Source of the DNA: Bacteroidota bacterium
GTDB taxonomy: Bacteria; Bacteroidota; Bacteroidia; UBA4408
Reading direction: 5' to 3'
Length of the DNA stretch: 64,000 nt
Assembly (NCBI GenBank): GCA_963169745.1
Contig: CAUJCU010000017.1
Coordinates: 275,683-339,682 of the forward strand
Below the pieces are notes generated by a model. The model ran no database searches. It was given only the letters and a program-made list of their open reading frames with translations, and was not told where the DNA came from. This document shows positions 18,146 through 27,092 of this stretch, piece by piece; the stretch's first letter is position 1, and each line of letters begins with the position of its first letter. The translations under genes were made by a program, and so were the position numbers.

Positions 18146-18175
18146 AAAAGGATATAACAAATATTATATCTTTTT
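18146..18175 (+). terminator. Rho-independent-type terminator after mrp
   Basis: Arms AAAAGGATATAA and TTATATCTTTTT pair over 12 positions with one G-T wobble around a six-base loop, and the 3' arm ends in a run of Ts. It starts 17 bases after the mrp stop. Confidence 0.55.
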
Positions 18176-18322
18176 AATACTTATTATGGCAATTAAGTTT
18201 TCTTTTACAGTAACATTTTTAAACTGCAAAAGTAAAATAACTTGATTCGTCTTTGAGCTTAAATTCAAAGATTGATATGGCATTATTCAAGAAAATTTAA
18301 TTTTATAGCAATACGTTTTTTA

Positions 18323-21016
18323 ATGGAGCAAGCACCCGGTAAGAAAAATAAAGGCACTAAGAAAATTATTATTTTCCTGAGTATTATTTTGGTGGTATTG
18401 GGAAGTATTGCAGCTTTTGTTTCGTGGATATACGAAGACCAAGTAAAGAGCATCATCATTGGGCAAATAAACAAGCAGCTTATTGTGCCTGTACAAGTAA
18501 AAGAAATTAAATTTTCATTAATAAAAGATTTCCCAAAAGCTTCCCTAAGTTTTTACGGTGTAAAAGCACAATCTTATTACAAGGGTAAGTATCCTAAGTA
18601 TGCTCACGAAAATCTTTTAACCGCAAATGAAATTAATCTTCAATTTAATTTGTTAGATATTTTCAAAAGAAATTACACCATTACAAAAATTCAAATAAAG
18701 GGAACTGATTTGTTTTTATATACAGACCAAAATAACAACGATAATTATCACATTTGGAAACAAGACACGACAAGCTCCCAAAAAGAAGTTGCTTTTAAAC
18801 TTGAGCAAATATCTGTTAACAACTTTAACCTAAATTATAAGGATTTTAATCATGACTTAATATTTTCTGGAAAAATTCCACAAACAATTATTACCGGTGA
18901 AATATCAGGTTCTGATTTTGCATTTATAACTAAGTCTGATATATTGATTCAGCATTTGGAGACTAACAAAGTGAGCTATTTAAAAAATAAAAATGTGCAT
19001 TTGCACATTGGGTTAATAAAGAAAAAAAATGTATACAGCTTTTCGAATGCTGTTGCCGAATTAGAAAAACTTAGATTACAACTTTCCGGAAGCTTCACAG
19101 ATAAAGAAATTAGTTTTGAAGCCCGAGGTAAGAATCTGGATGTACAGTCTTTTATATCCTTGTTACCCCAACAGTATAGCCAAAAGTTTTTAGAATATAG
19201 CAGTACTGGGTCTTTTACCTTTAGTTTATCAGTAAAAGGAGCTCCATCACAGCCACAAATTAAAGCTAATTTTGACATTCGTGAAGCTACTGTAAAAGGA
19301 AAATCAAAATCAGTTGCATTGCATCACCTTAATTTAAAAGGCTATTACAGCAATGGGAGTCAAAACAACTCTAAAACCTCAGGCATTTATATTCATAGTT
19401 TTAGCACACTACTCAACCAAAGCCCAATAAATGGGCATTTTTCGATAGTTGATTTTACGCAACCTTTTATTAATGCCGGACTTGAAGCAGTTGTTAAGTT
19501 AGAAGAAGTGAAAGAATTGCTCCAGCTCGACACGTTTAACATCTTAACCGGAAATGCCAATTTAAAATTAAATTTAGCAGGCACCGTGGAGCAACTAAGC
19601 GAAAAGGATATTTCAAAAATGCGGGAAGGTCAAATTTCAGGAACTATGCTATTACAAAATGCAAGCTTTAAATTGGTTAACGAACGTTTAAGCTACGAAC
19701 ATATAGAAGCCGACATATATGCTAACGACAATTATATAATGCTTAAAACTTTGAAGTTTAACCATGGCAAATCAATTGTTGAACTTCAAGGAGAACTGGT
19801 GAATTTCCAATCCCTTGTTTCCGAAAGGCCCGAAAAAGCATCGCTTACAGCATACTTCAATGCTCCTGTTTTTGAATTAGAAGACTGGCTACCTGAGCAG
19901 ACTAAAAATAATACCTCTAACCCCTCCATCAATAGTAATACCTATGGAAATAGAATTGAAATGAAATTGAAAGCAAAAATTGGACAGTTCCATTTTGAAA
20001 AATTCAATGCCTCGGAATTAAACAGTACCATTTATTTTAAAGACCGTATTTTTTCATTTGAATCGCTTAATTTTAAAACTATGGATGGTAATGCCTCTAC
20101 TCATGGCTTTATAAAACTTAAAAACAATGGAGGTTTTGATTTAACATGCCATGCCAAACTACAGCAAATTGATATTACAAAACTTTTTGAACAGCTTAAT
20201 AATTTTGGGCAAACAACGCTTACACATAAAAATATAGCCGGAAAATTAAATACCGAAATTGACTATAGCAGCAGTTGGAGTAATCTAAACAATATTATTC
20301 CTGAAAGTATAATAGCCGATGCAAAAGTGAATATTAGTGAGGGGCAGTTAAACAATTTTACACCATTAAACAAGCTGTCAAAATTTATTTCAATAACTGA
20401 ACTCAGCCAAATAAAATTTAAAGATTTGGAGAACAATGTGAATATACAAAATAAAAAAATTTATATCCCTCAGTTTAAAATAAACTCTTCTGCTCTAAAC
20501 TTATTGTGTAGTGGCACTCATGATTTTAACAATAATATTGATTATCATTTTCAGCTTACTTTAAATGATTTACTAAGTAAAAAATTTAAGCTTAACCGAA
20601 ATAAGAATAGTGAATTTAATGAAATAGCCGAAAGCGAAGAAGGTAAAACAACCTTGTTTATAAGCATGACCGGACATATAGACAACCCGGTTATTAAATA
20701 TGATAAAAAAGAGTTAAAAAACTTTGTAAAAAGTGAATTCAAAAATGAAAAGAACACTATAAAGCAATTATTGAAAGAAGATTTTGGTTTATTTAAAAAT
20801 GATAAAAGCATACAACAAAACACACCAAAGAAAGAATCGAAGCCAACTAATTTTGAAGTTGAGTGGGAAGAGTCTGACCCACCTATAGATAAAGTGAAAA
20901 CAGACAAAAAAGCTTCTGATAAGAAATTTTCAGACAGCCCGAAATCAACACCAAAAAGAGAAGAAAAAGAAAAGAAAAAGAAACAGAAGGAAGAAAACAG
21001 TGACGACTTTTTATAG
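18323..21016 (+). CDS. Large AsmA-like membrane-anchored protein
   Basis: The longest frame begins at a TTG at 18272, but the ATG at 18323 (MEQAPGKKNKGTKKIIIF) gives a normal basic N-terminus before one membrane segment (IIIFLSIILVVLGSIAAFV). The product has about 897 residues. The body is beta-rich and repetitive as in the AsmA/TamB-type superfamily, whose members lie in the periplasm and are linked to outer-membrane assembly and lipid transport. Recognisable pieces are KEIKFSLIKDFPKASLSF near the N-terminus and the late AsmA-like region around residues 690-780 (FTPLNKLSKFISITEL). The C-terminal 100 residues are unusually charged (Lys/Glu/Asp/Ser) and end in NSDDFL, probably disordered. Confidence 0.75.
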   Translation: MEQAPGKKNKGTKKIIIFLSIILVVLGSIAAFVSWIYEDQVKSIIIGQINKQLIVPVQVKEIKFSLIKDFPKASLSFYGVKAQSYYKGKYPKYAHENLLTANEINLQFNLLDIFKRNYTITKIQIKGTDLFLYTDQNNNDNYHIWKQDTTSSQKEVAFKLEQISVNNFNLNYKDFNHDLIFSGKIPQTIITGEISGSDFAFITKSDILIQHLETNKVSYLKNKNVHLHIGLIKKKNVYSFSNAVAELEKLRLQLSGSFTDKEISFEARGKNLDVQSFISLLPQQYSQKFLEYSSTGSFTFSLSVKGAPSQPQIKANFDIREATVKGKSKSVALHHLNLKGYYSNGSQNNSKTSGIYIHSFSTLLNQSPINGHFSIVDFTQPFINAGLEAVVKLEEVKELLQLDTFNILTGNANLKLNLAGTVEQLSEKDISKMREGQISGTMLLQNASFKLVNERLSYEHIEADIYANDNYIMLKTLKFNHGKSIVELQGELVNFQSLVSERPEKASLTAYFNAPVFELEDWLPEQTKNNTSNPSINSNTYGNRIEMKLKAKIGQFHFEKFNASELNSTIYFKDRIFSFESLNFKTMDGNASTHGFIKLKNNGGFDLTCHAKLQQIDITKLFEQLNNFGQTTLTHKNIAGKLNTEIDYSSSWSNLNNIIPESIIADAKVNISEGQLNNFTPLNKLSKFISITELSQIKFKDLENNVNIQNKKIYIPQFKINSSALNLLCSGTHDFNNNIDYHFQLTLNDLLSKKFKLNRNKNSEFNEIAESEEGKTTLFISMTGHIDNPVIKYDKKELKNFVKSEFKNEKNTIKQLLKEDFGLFKNDKSIQQNTPKKESKPTNFEVEWEESDPPIDKVKTDKKASDKKFSDSPKSTPKREEKEKKKKQKEENSDDFL

Positions 21017-21071
21017 TTAATTTTTAGATTTTGTAAAAGAATTTTAATAGTATTGTGAAAATATCATCGTC

Positions 21072-21464
21072 ATGTCAACCAAATCAAAAAGTACAAAAGG
21101 AATTTTAATTCAGGCTGCTCCTGAGTTTAGTCCATCTAATTCAGATGTGAAAAATGATAAATATTTTTTCGCTTACACTATTACCATTCATAATCACACA
21201 AAAAAAACCTGTCAGTTGCTTCACAGGCAATGGATTATTTTTGACTCCATAGGCGAATTAATTAATGTTAATGGTGAAGGAGTAGTTGGGCAACAACCCG
21301 TTATAATGCCCGGCCAAACCTATTCATATCAATCATTTTGTATGCTAAAATCAGACATTGGCTTTATGCAAGGTTCGTATCAAATGAAACAGTTAGAGAA
21401 CGAAGTATTGTTTGATGTTCAAATTCCTGGGTTTGAGCTAATAGCCCCATTTAAGCTTAATTGA
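21072..21464 (+). CDS. apaG: ApaG/CorD-domain protein
   Basis: This 130-residue protein consists of one ApaG domain, an FN3-like beta sandwich: FFAYTITIHNHTKKTCQLL, RQWIIFDSIGE, VNGEGVVGQQPVIMPGQTY and the SFCMLKSDIGFMQGSYQM stretch. In proteobacteria ApaG is linked to diadenosine tetraphosphate metabolism and cobalt/magnesium effects, but its biochemical role is unresolved. The length is normal for the family. It lies between the AsmA-like gene and an acyltransferase, with intervals of 55 and 58 bases. Confidence 0.9.
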   Translation: MSTKSKSTKGILIQAAPEFSPSNSDVKNDKYFFAYTITIHNHTKKTCQLLHRQWIIFDSIGELINVNGEGVVGQQPVIMPGQTYSYQSFCMLKSDIGFMQGSYQMKQLENEVLFDVQIPGFELIAPFKLN

Positions 21465-21522
21465 TTTTATGGTAGATAAGTTTTCGTTACTCAAAAGCTT
21501 AAATGACGAGCATTAAACAAAA

Positions 21523-22653
21523 ATGAGCAAACAGAAAATTTATTTTCCAAATCTAAACGGACTTAGATTTATAGCTGCTTTTTTAGTAATCATTCATCAT
21601 ATTGAACAATTTAAGTCAATATATAAATATGAAAATTATTGGGGTTCAGTTCCATTTATTGGTATTATTGGCAAACTTGGTGTGGTTCTGTTTTTTGTTT
21701 TGAGTGGATTTTTAATTACTTATTTACTTTTAGCAGAAGAGCAATCTTTTAAGAATATTAGCATAGGTAGGTTTTATGTTCGTAGGATATTGCGAATTTG
21801 GCCACTTTATTTTTTAATTATCCTTTTAGCCTTTTTTGTTTTACCCAATATTGACTTATTTATATTGCCTAATTTCGGGAAGGATGTTATTTACTCGAAC
21901 TTGCTCTTAAAATTGTTTTTATATGCAATATTCTTCCCCAATCTTGCTTTATCACTGTTAGGTATAGTTCCATACGCTTCTCACACTTGGTCGATTGGTA
22001 CAGAAGAGCAATTTTATTTGGTTTGGCCAGTTTTGATAAAGTGGGTTAAAAAATACAGACTAGGATTGATGTTTTTTATAATAATATTTTACTTGGGTTT
22101 TCTCTTTTTTATGAAAACACAGTATTTTGAAATTATTCCTTATAAAAAATTAATTAAAACATTTTGGTATACATTTAATATAGATTGTATGGCCATTGGA
22201 GGAATTTTTGCAATCTTACAATTTCAACAAAGTAGTTTATTAAAACTACTTAAAAATAAGCTTCTTTTTTATTTCACTATTGTTTTTGCACTGTTACTAA
22301 TGGTGAAAGGGGTTTATATACCTTATTTTCATTATGAGTTCTATTCTGTAATTTTTGGAATTATCATCTTAAATTTTGCAACAAACAATGAAATCAAAAT
22401 ATCACTTGAAAACAAATATTTTAATTATTTGGGAAACATCTCATACGGCTTGTACATGTATCATCCAATAGGAATTATATTAGCATTATTTATTTGTAGT
22501 TATATTAACTATCTGACAAATTGGTTTATTTATCCACTATCTTTTGCTTTTACAATACTCTTGGCAGGACTCTCATACAAATATTTTGAATCTTTTTTCC
22601 TTAAGTTTAAAGGCAAATTTTCGAACGTAATAAGTGGAAATAGTACTTACTAA
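21523..22653 (+). CDS. Acyltransferase-3 (OafA/YrhL-type) membrane protein
   Basis: This 376-residue protein has about ten hydrophobic membrane segments. The N-terminus carries the family signature LNGLRFIAAFLVIIHHIEQF, here an Arg followed by a His pair in the first helix, then LGVVLFFVLSGFLITY, the FYVRRILRIWPLYFL loop and SHTWSIGTEEQFYL with the conserved Trp-Ser-Leu/Ile-Glu region. Members transfer acyl groups, often acetyl, to surface polysaccharides, lipopolysaccharide or antibiotics across the membrane. The acceptor is unknown. The gene is followed by a long gene-free stretch, and its base composition looks even more AT-rich than its neighbours. Confidence 0.9.
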   Translation: MSKQKIYFPNLNGLRFIAAFLVIIHHIEQFKSIYKYENYWGSVPFIGIIGKLGVVLFFVLSGFLITYLLLAEEQSFKNISIGRFYVRRILRIWPLYFLIILLAFFVLPNIDLFILPNFGKDVIYSNLLLKLFLYAIFFPNLALSLLGIVPYASHTWSIGTEEQFYLVWPVLIKWVKKYRLGLMFFIIIFYLGFLFFMKTQYFEIIPYKKLIKTFWYTFNIDCMAIGGIFAILQFQQSSLLKLLKNKLLFYFTIVFALLLMVKGVYIPYFHYEFYSVIFGIIILNFATNNEIKISLENKYFNYLGNISYGLYMYHPIGIILALFICSYINYLTNWFIYPLSFAFTILLAGLSYKYFESFFLKFKGKFSNVISGNSTY

Positions 22654-23034
22654 AAAAGGTAAACCACTAACAGTGGCAACATTTTAACCAGCTTCTCACT
22701 TTCCAGCAAATATTTCCGTTAAAGTGAATCCATACTTCGTTTTCCTTTAATTGAGCAAGTCTTACTTGCCAGATTTCACCGCATTAAATTAGCTGCACTA
22801 TTATAGCCGAGCAAAGCATTATCTATTATAAAACACAAAGCACAGCATCGTGTTTATTGGGTATATATGGGGTTACACTTCCTCTAAAATAAGCCTCATT
22901 TTAAGCGCTTAAAAGTGATTTTATTTGCTTAGTTTTGCAAACAATAAATGAGAATTTTAAATTATTAGACAGACGTTGGCGGTCAGGCTATTACGAAATA
23001 AAAAAAGGCTATCATTATAAAACAGAAAATAAGA
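22654..23034. other. Gene-free stretch, possibly a cassette-like border
   Basis: These 381 bases contain no credible gene. A small hairpin (CCACT / AGTGG, 22664-22676) lies just after the acyltransferase stop and could terminate it. Near the right end, at about 22970-22991, a GC-richer block AGACAGACGTTGGCGGTCAG stands out against the AT-rich surroundings. From memory I associate similar blocks with spacers before small accessory genes in Bacteroidota, but I cannot check that here. Confidence 0.4.
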
Positions 23035-24147
23035 ATGAAAAAAATAAAATTATCATTACTAATAATTTGCATGGTTTCAATTGGCCAGATTGCTTATGCC
23101 CAAGAGGATGACATAAATAGTGCTGAAAACAAAGCCTACAGCAATTTTGATTTTATTGCAGGCACTAAAACTATTTTCTATGACGACTTCTCTTCAGGGC
23201 TACATAAGTGGAAGGTTATTGAATATGACCAGTCCGATGAAGTAGAAAAACCTGGCATAAAGAAAATTGCTAACGAAAACTATAATTGGCTGAAAACACC
23301 AAGACGAGGGATTTTTTACCCTATGAATTTAAAAACGCTACCAGAACAATTTACTATTGAATTTGATATGTGGGCTGACTCCGAGAAAATGAGTGAAATG
23401 GAAAGTGGTTTGATAGTATCTATAGTTGGCAACAAAGTTGTTAAAGACGAATACAGTACGGCTTTTGATGAAAATCCTCAGGTACAAATTGATATACATC
23501 CATCTCAAGAGCATCTCTATTGCTTGGCTACCAAAGAAAACTCTGATGGTGAAAGACTTTTAGACCGGAAAGACATAAGGAATGGATGGAAATTGGGAAA
23601 GATTCATAGAATTTCCATTTCGAGAAATGCTACACATATTAAAGTTTATATTGATGATAAAAAATTTCTTGATTTGCCTAACGGCTTGCCTGCAAAAACA
23701 CCTTACACTTTGATAATGGCAACCAATATGTGGGGAGATGGATTGTATTTTACAAATTTTAAAGTTGCTGAGCTTGATTCAAAAACGATAAAAATAGATA
23801 ACGAAAATAAATTTGTTACTAATGCTATTTACTTTAATGTAAATTCAGCTATAATCAAGCCGGAATCCTGGCCTGCGTTAAAACAAGCTGCAAGTGCCAT
23901 AAAATCTGTACAAGGAACTATAAAAATTATTGGCCATACTGATAGTGATGGTAATGATACGGACAATCTCACATTATCAAAGAAACGAGCCGAAGCAGTT
24001 AAATTGTTTTTGATAAAAAACTTTGACATTGAAGGGTCGAGATTAGTAACAGATGGTGAAGGCGAAGCAAAACCTGTGGACAACAATAATACGGCTGAGG
24101 GAAAAGCCAATAACAGAAGGGTTGAGTTTGTTCTTCAAAAACAGTAA
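23035..24147 (+). CDS. Secreted protein: lectin/LamG-like domain plus OmpA C-terminal domain
   Basis: This 370-residue protein begins with a signal peptide (MKKIKLSLLIICMVSIGQI, likely cut at AYA before QEDD). Residues about 45-245 look like a concanavalin/LamG-type jelly roll (FYDDFSSGLHKWKVIE, FTIEFDMWADSE, HRISISRNATHIKVYIDD, LIMATNMWGDGLYFTNF). Residues about 260-370 are an OmpA-like peptidoglycan-binding domain (INVNSAIIKPESWPAL in variant form, IIGHTDSDGNDTDNLTLS, KKRAEAVKLFL, GEGEAKPVDNN, NNRRVEF). The protein probably sits in the periplasm or outer membrane and links a ligand-binding domain to the wall. The gene is isolated between long gene-free stretches. Confidence 0.85.
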   Translation: MKKIKLSLLIICMVSIGQIAYAQEDDINSAENKAYSNFDFIAGTKTIFYDDFSSGLHKWKVIEYDQSDEVEKPGIKKIANENYNWLKTPRRGIFYPMNLKTLPEQFTIEFDMWADSEKMSEMESGLIVSIVGNKVVKDEYSTAFDENPQVQIDIHPSQEHLYCLATKENSDGERLLDRKDIRNGWKLGKIHRISISRNATHIKVYIDDKKFLDLPNGLPAKTPYTLIMATNMWGDGLYFTNFKVAELDSKTIKIDNENKFVTNAIYFNVNSAIIKPESWPALKQAASAIKSVQGTIKIIGHTDSDGNDTDNLTLSKKRAEAVKLFLIKNFDIEGSRLVTDGEGEAKPVDNNNTAEGKANNRRVEFVLQKQ

Positions 24148-24642
24148 GCCCGAACCGCTAAAAAGCAGTTTGGCTATATGGCGTATGAAATGCTCCTGTT
24201 GAGCAGAAGTACAAAATTGAACGGTATTAATTCTATTCAACATTGGTGCTAAATTATTGCCACATCGCAAGTAGCTGTACATAAACGGTCTAAAAACCCA
24301 CTTACTTGTTAATACTATGAATGGTAATAAGTTGCGTTTAAATTAATTGTTAATTAATTATCAATATATTCTATGTAGTATGTTATTTACAACAAGGAAA
24401 GACCTTCTAGGAACATCAGCAACTTCGCGCTAAACAATATTCATCATTCAAAAACTAAAATCAAACTCCAAAAATTGCAGAAAAATTATTATCGAAAATG
24501 TCCTACTATTGTAAACCAATAGCAGCACTATAAATGAAGTGCAAACGTAAAGCAGGATTAATTAAACTAGAAACTTTTTTTATAAAGAGTTAAACTTTTA
24601 CCTCGTATTTTTGATTTAATTTCATATTAAAAGTAATAGTTT
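24148..24642. other. Gene-free stretch of 495 bases after the OmpA-domain gene
   Basis: No credible gene or tRNA is present. Just after the stop is an imperfect hairpin (AACCGCT / AGCAGTT) followed by TTTGGCTATATGGCG. Further on, near 24340-24360, TTAATTAATT occurs twice in close succession. A TATTTTTG box at 24606-24613 probably belongs to the downstream L,D-transpeptidase locus. Confidence 0.4.
24606..24613 (+). promoter_or_regulatory. Candidate -7 box for the L,D-transpeptidase locus
   Basis: TATTTTTG matches TAnnTTTG and ends 29 bases before the ATG at 24643. The promoter therefore looks intact although the gene is interrupted. Confidence 0.35.
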
Positions 24643-25401
24643 ATGATTTTCTTTCATTTTGCCTTTGCTGTACTCTTGGTTCTCAACGGAATTTTTTACC
24701 CCGCAGAAAAGGGTTTTAGAGCTGAACAGCTTAAGTACCCAAGGGTAAGAGAAGCTATTATGGAAAAGGAAAGTATTTTAAGTAAACTTTATGCCGATAA
24801 GAATGTATCGCTAAAGTCGGCTAACATTTTTATACGTATTTTTAAGGAAGAAAATGACTTGGAGTTATGGGCAAAAAACAAAGAAGATAAAAGCTATGTT
24901 CTTATCAAAACCTTTAAAATATGTGCCCAAAGTGGTACGCTTGGCCCTAAAGTAATAGCTGGCGACAGACAAGTTCCGGAAGGCTTATATTTTATTAATA
25001 GATTTAATCCCAATAGTTCCTATTTTTTATGATTAGGGATAAGTTATCCAAATAAGGCTGATAAAATACGTTCGGGATTATACCCAACCGGAGGCGATAT
25101 TTTTATACATGGTTCATGTGTTACAATTGGCTGCGTACCACTTACCGACACTTATATAAAAGAATTGTATGTAGCATGTATTTGGGCAAAAGAATCTTTA
25201 CAAAATAGAATTGAAGTTGAAATCTATCCTTGCAGATTATCAGAAACAAATTATATTCGCTTGCTAAGCGAATACAAAAAAAGTAAACAGAATTTAGCCC
25301 TTTGGAGTGTACTTTATAAAAGCTACAACTTCTTTGAGCAACACCAAACTCCTGTTACATATAAGTTTAACCCAAAAGGTAATTATCAACTTAAAGAATA
25401 G
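24643..25401 (+). pseudogene. L,D-transpeptidase (YkuD family) interrupted by one in-frame TGA
   Basis: Codons 1-129 encode a signal-like N-terminus (MIFFHFAFAVLLVLNGIFY) and the first part of a murein L,D-transpeptidase (ARIF-type strand IFIRIFKEENDLELW, QVPEGLYFINRFNP). Codon 130, at 25030-25032, is TGA. The same frame then continues without a shift to 25401, giving LGISYPNKADKI, the catalytic motif IHGSCVTIGCVPLTD (His and the nucleophile Cys in HG-x-GC form) and an intact C-terminus. Related proteins, as I recall, read YFLSLG at this point, so TGA could arise from TCA by one change. The choices are a true nonsense mutation, a sequencing error, or readthrough. Such enzymes form 3-3 crosslinks or attach proteins to peptidoglycan. 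Confidence 0.82.
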
Positions 25402-25511
25402 TTTAAGAAAACTACTTGATTTTTAGAAAAAACATAAATTCGCAATATTAATTTTCAAAACATATAGTTATAAACACATCATCATCACATAAAGGGAAAA
25501 AGAAAATTGGG

Positions 25512-26258
25512 TTGTTAAAACGTGACGTTTTCGGGAATATTATTCCTTTAAAGAAATTGTTGATTTCGCTTATAGGAATAGCCAGTTTTCCTAGATTAAG
25601 CTGGATAAACAAAACTAAAGTATCGGGAATGGAGCATCTAAAAAATCTACCCAAAAATAATGTTTTGTTTGTGAGCAACCACCAAACATATTTTGCAGAT
25701 GTAATGGCTATAATTCATATTTTTTGCAGTCATAAATGGAACTTTAAGAAAGGAATAAAAAATCCCATTTACCTTTTAAACCCTAAGGTTGACACTTATT
25801 TTATTGCTGCTGAAGAAACAATGAAAAGCGGTTTATTACCTAAAATATTTGCTTATGCCGGTTCTGTTTCCATTAAAAGAACCTGGCGCAACAACGGACA
25901 GGATATTAACCGTCAGGTAGATATGAGTGATATTAGCCAAATTGGGCAAGCTTTAGAAAACGGTTGGGTAATCACTTTCCCGCAAGGTACAACAAAAGCG
26001 TTTGCACCCGGACGTAGAGGCACTTCCCATATCATAAAAAAATTTAAACCGTTAGTGGTTCCGGTTACTGTAAATGGCTTTAGGCGAGCCTTTGATAAAA
26101 AAGGACTATTTTTAAAAAAGAAAGGTGTTACGTTAGAGGTAAAATTTAAGGCTCCATTATCAATTGATTACAACCAAGATTCTGATGAGCTTTTATCTGT
26201 AATTATGGACGCTATTGAACAATCTGATTCATTTAAAAATCCGTCACAAAACAATTAA
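25512..26258 (+). CDS. PlsC-type glycerolipid acyltransferase, divergent motifs
   Basis: This 248-residue protein begins at a TTG at 25512 (MLKRDVFGNIIPLKKLL); I find no ATG upstream, and the N-terminus matches the length expected for Bacteroidota members. The 1-acylglycerol-3-phosphate acyltransferase blocks are present in order: SNHQTYFAD, VSIKRT, the block III segment TFPQGTTKAFAPGRRG, and PLVVPVTVNG. Two details differ from the textbook: His and Asp in block I are separated by five residues rather than four, and block III has Gln in place of Glu (FPQGT for FPEGT). It would acylate lysophosphatidic acid or a related lysolipid at the membrane. Its end is 25 bases from a convergent gene. Confidence 0.85.
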   Translation: MLKRDVFGNIIPLKKLLISLIGIASFPRLSWINKTKVSGMEHLKNLPKNNVLFVSNHQTYFADVMAIIHIFCSHKWNFKKGIKNPIYLLNPKVDTYFIAAEETMKSGLLPKIFAYAGSVSIKRTWRNNGQDINRQVDMSDISQIGQALENGWVITFPQGTTKAFAPGRRGTSHIIKKFKPLVVPVTVNGFRRAFDKKGLFLKKKGVTLEVKFKAPLSIDYNQDSDELLSVIMDAIEQSDSFKNPSQNN

Positions 26259-26283
26259 AGCATGTCAACAATTAATGTGTAAA

Positions 26284-27081
26284 CTAAAATTGTAATCCGG
26301 CTGAAAGTGTCATTTCGTAACAAGCAAAGTTTTGCCGGGCAGTACCCTCATATATTTTTAGGTTGCTATACCTGGCGTACACTACTTTTTGACTATATTC
26401 TAAAAAAAAATGTTTAAATAAAACGAATTGAAGAGCAGTTTCTAATCCCGCATCAAACCCACCAAACTGAAAATGAGGAGTATTTTTATATCCTAAAATA
26501 TTATTTTCAACATGTGGATAAACAAATCCAATACCTCCTTTGAGTAATAGATTAAGAGCTGTTTGTGAGCTGTCAGTTCCTAATAATTGCACCTTTCGTA
26601 CCGCATTAAAAAGAAAAAAATTGGCTCCATTGTTTAGCTGGTATTGCAGGTTTTTTGGTGTTCGTTCAAAGGTAGAATCAATTTCTCTACCCAAATATAT
26701 TCCTTTCATGTGCAGGGTTTGATGCTGCACTTGATATTTGGTATGATCAAAATTGATTTCGACCCACCATTTAGAATTTATTTTATACCCCAAGCGGTAA
26801 TTGTACTGTGGAATGGTTAATTCTTTATTTAATATACCCGTGTTCCACCCTGGTTTATCAACTCCTTTTACTTTTACAAAAGCAAAATTATTGCTCAAAG
26901 AAGCTTGTTTAATATGAATATCACTCTTCGTGTACCATTCTTTATTATATCCCCAGGCAAAGTAAAATCGAGGTATATATTTGGATGTAGCCCACAGCTC
27001 CTTAGTATTGCAAAATAAGAGAACTAGGACAACTGAAATTTTTAATTTTTTTTTGAATAATTTCATAAATGAATTTAGCAT
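26284..27081 (-). CDS. Outer-membrane beta-barrel protein, unknown function
   Basis: This 265-residue protein has an N-terminal signal (LKISVVLVLLFCNTKELWA), with starts possible at 27081 or at the ATG at 27066 (MKLFKKKLK). The mature part alternates polar and hydrophobic residues and is rich in aromatic ends typical of barrel strands (YNYRLGYKINSKWWVEINF, FFLEYSQKVVYARYS) and ends in AGLQF, with a terminal Phe as in outer-membrane proteins. I cannot name the family. It is the last gene of the eight-gene minus-strand run headed by cyanophycinase, 11 bases after the TrmH gene. Confidence 0.7.
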   Translation of the reverse strand: MLNSFMKLFKKKLKISVVLVLLFCNTKELWATSKYIPRFYFAWGYNKEWYTKSDIHIKQASLSNNFAFVKVKGVDKPGWNTGILNKELTIPQYNYRLGYKINSKWWVEINFDHTKYQVQHQTLHMKGIYLGREIDSTFERTPKNLQYQLNNGANFFLFNAVRKVQLLGTDSSQTALNLLLKGGIGFVYPHVENNILGYKNTPHFQFGGFDAGLETALQFVLFKHFFLEYSQKVVYARYSNLKIYEGTARQNFACYEMTLSAGLQF

Positions 27082-27092
27082 CTAAGCTATGT

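Noticed and set aside
22654..23034. Possible integron attC site around the GACGTTGGCGGTC block
   Set aside because: The core sequences do not fit the GTTRRRY and RYYYAAC consensus of attC, and no integrase is nearby, so I keep only a cautious remark on unusual borders.
24643..25401. Selenocysteine or TGA-as-tryptophan recoding of the L,D-transpeptidase
   Set aside because: The position is not a catalytic Cys, no SECIS-like hairpin is evident, other genes end normally, and relatives as I recall have Ser there.
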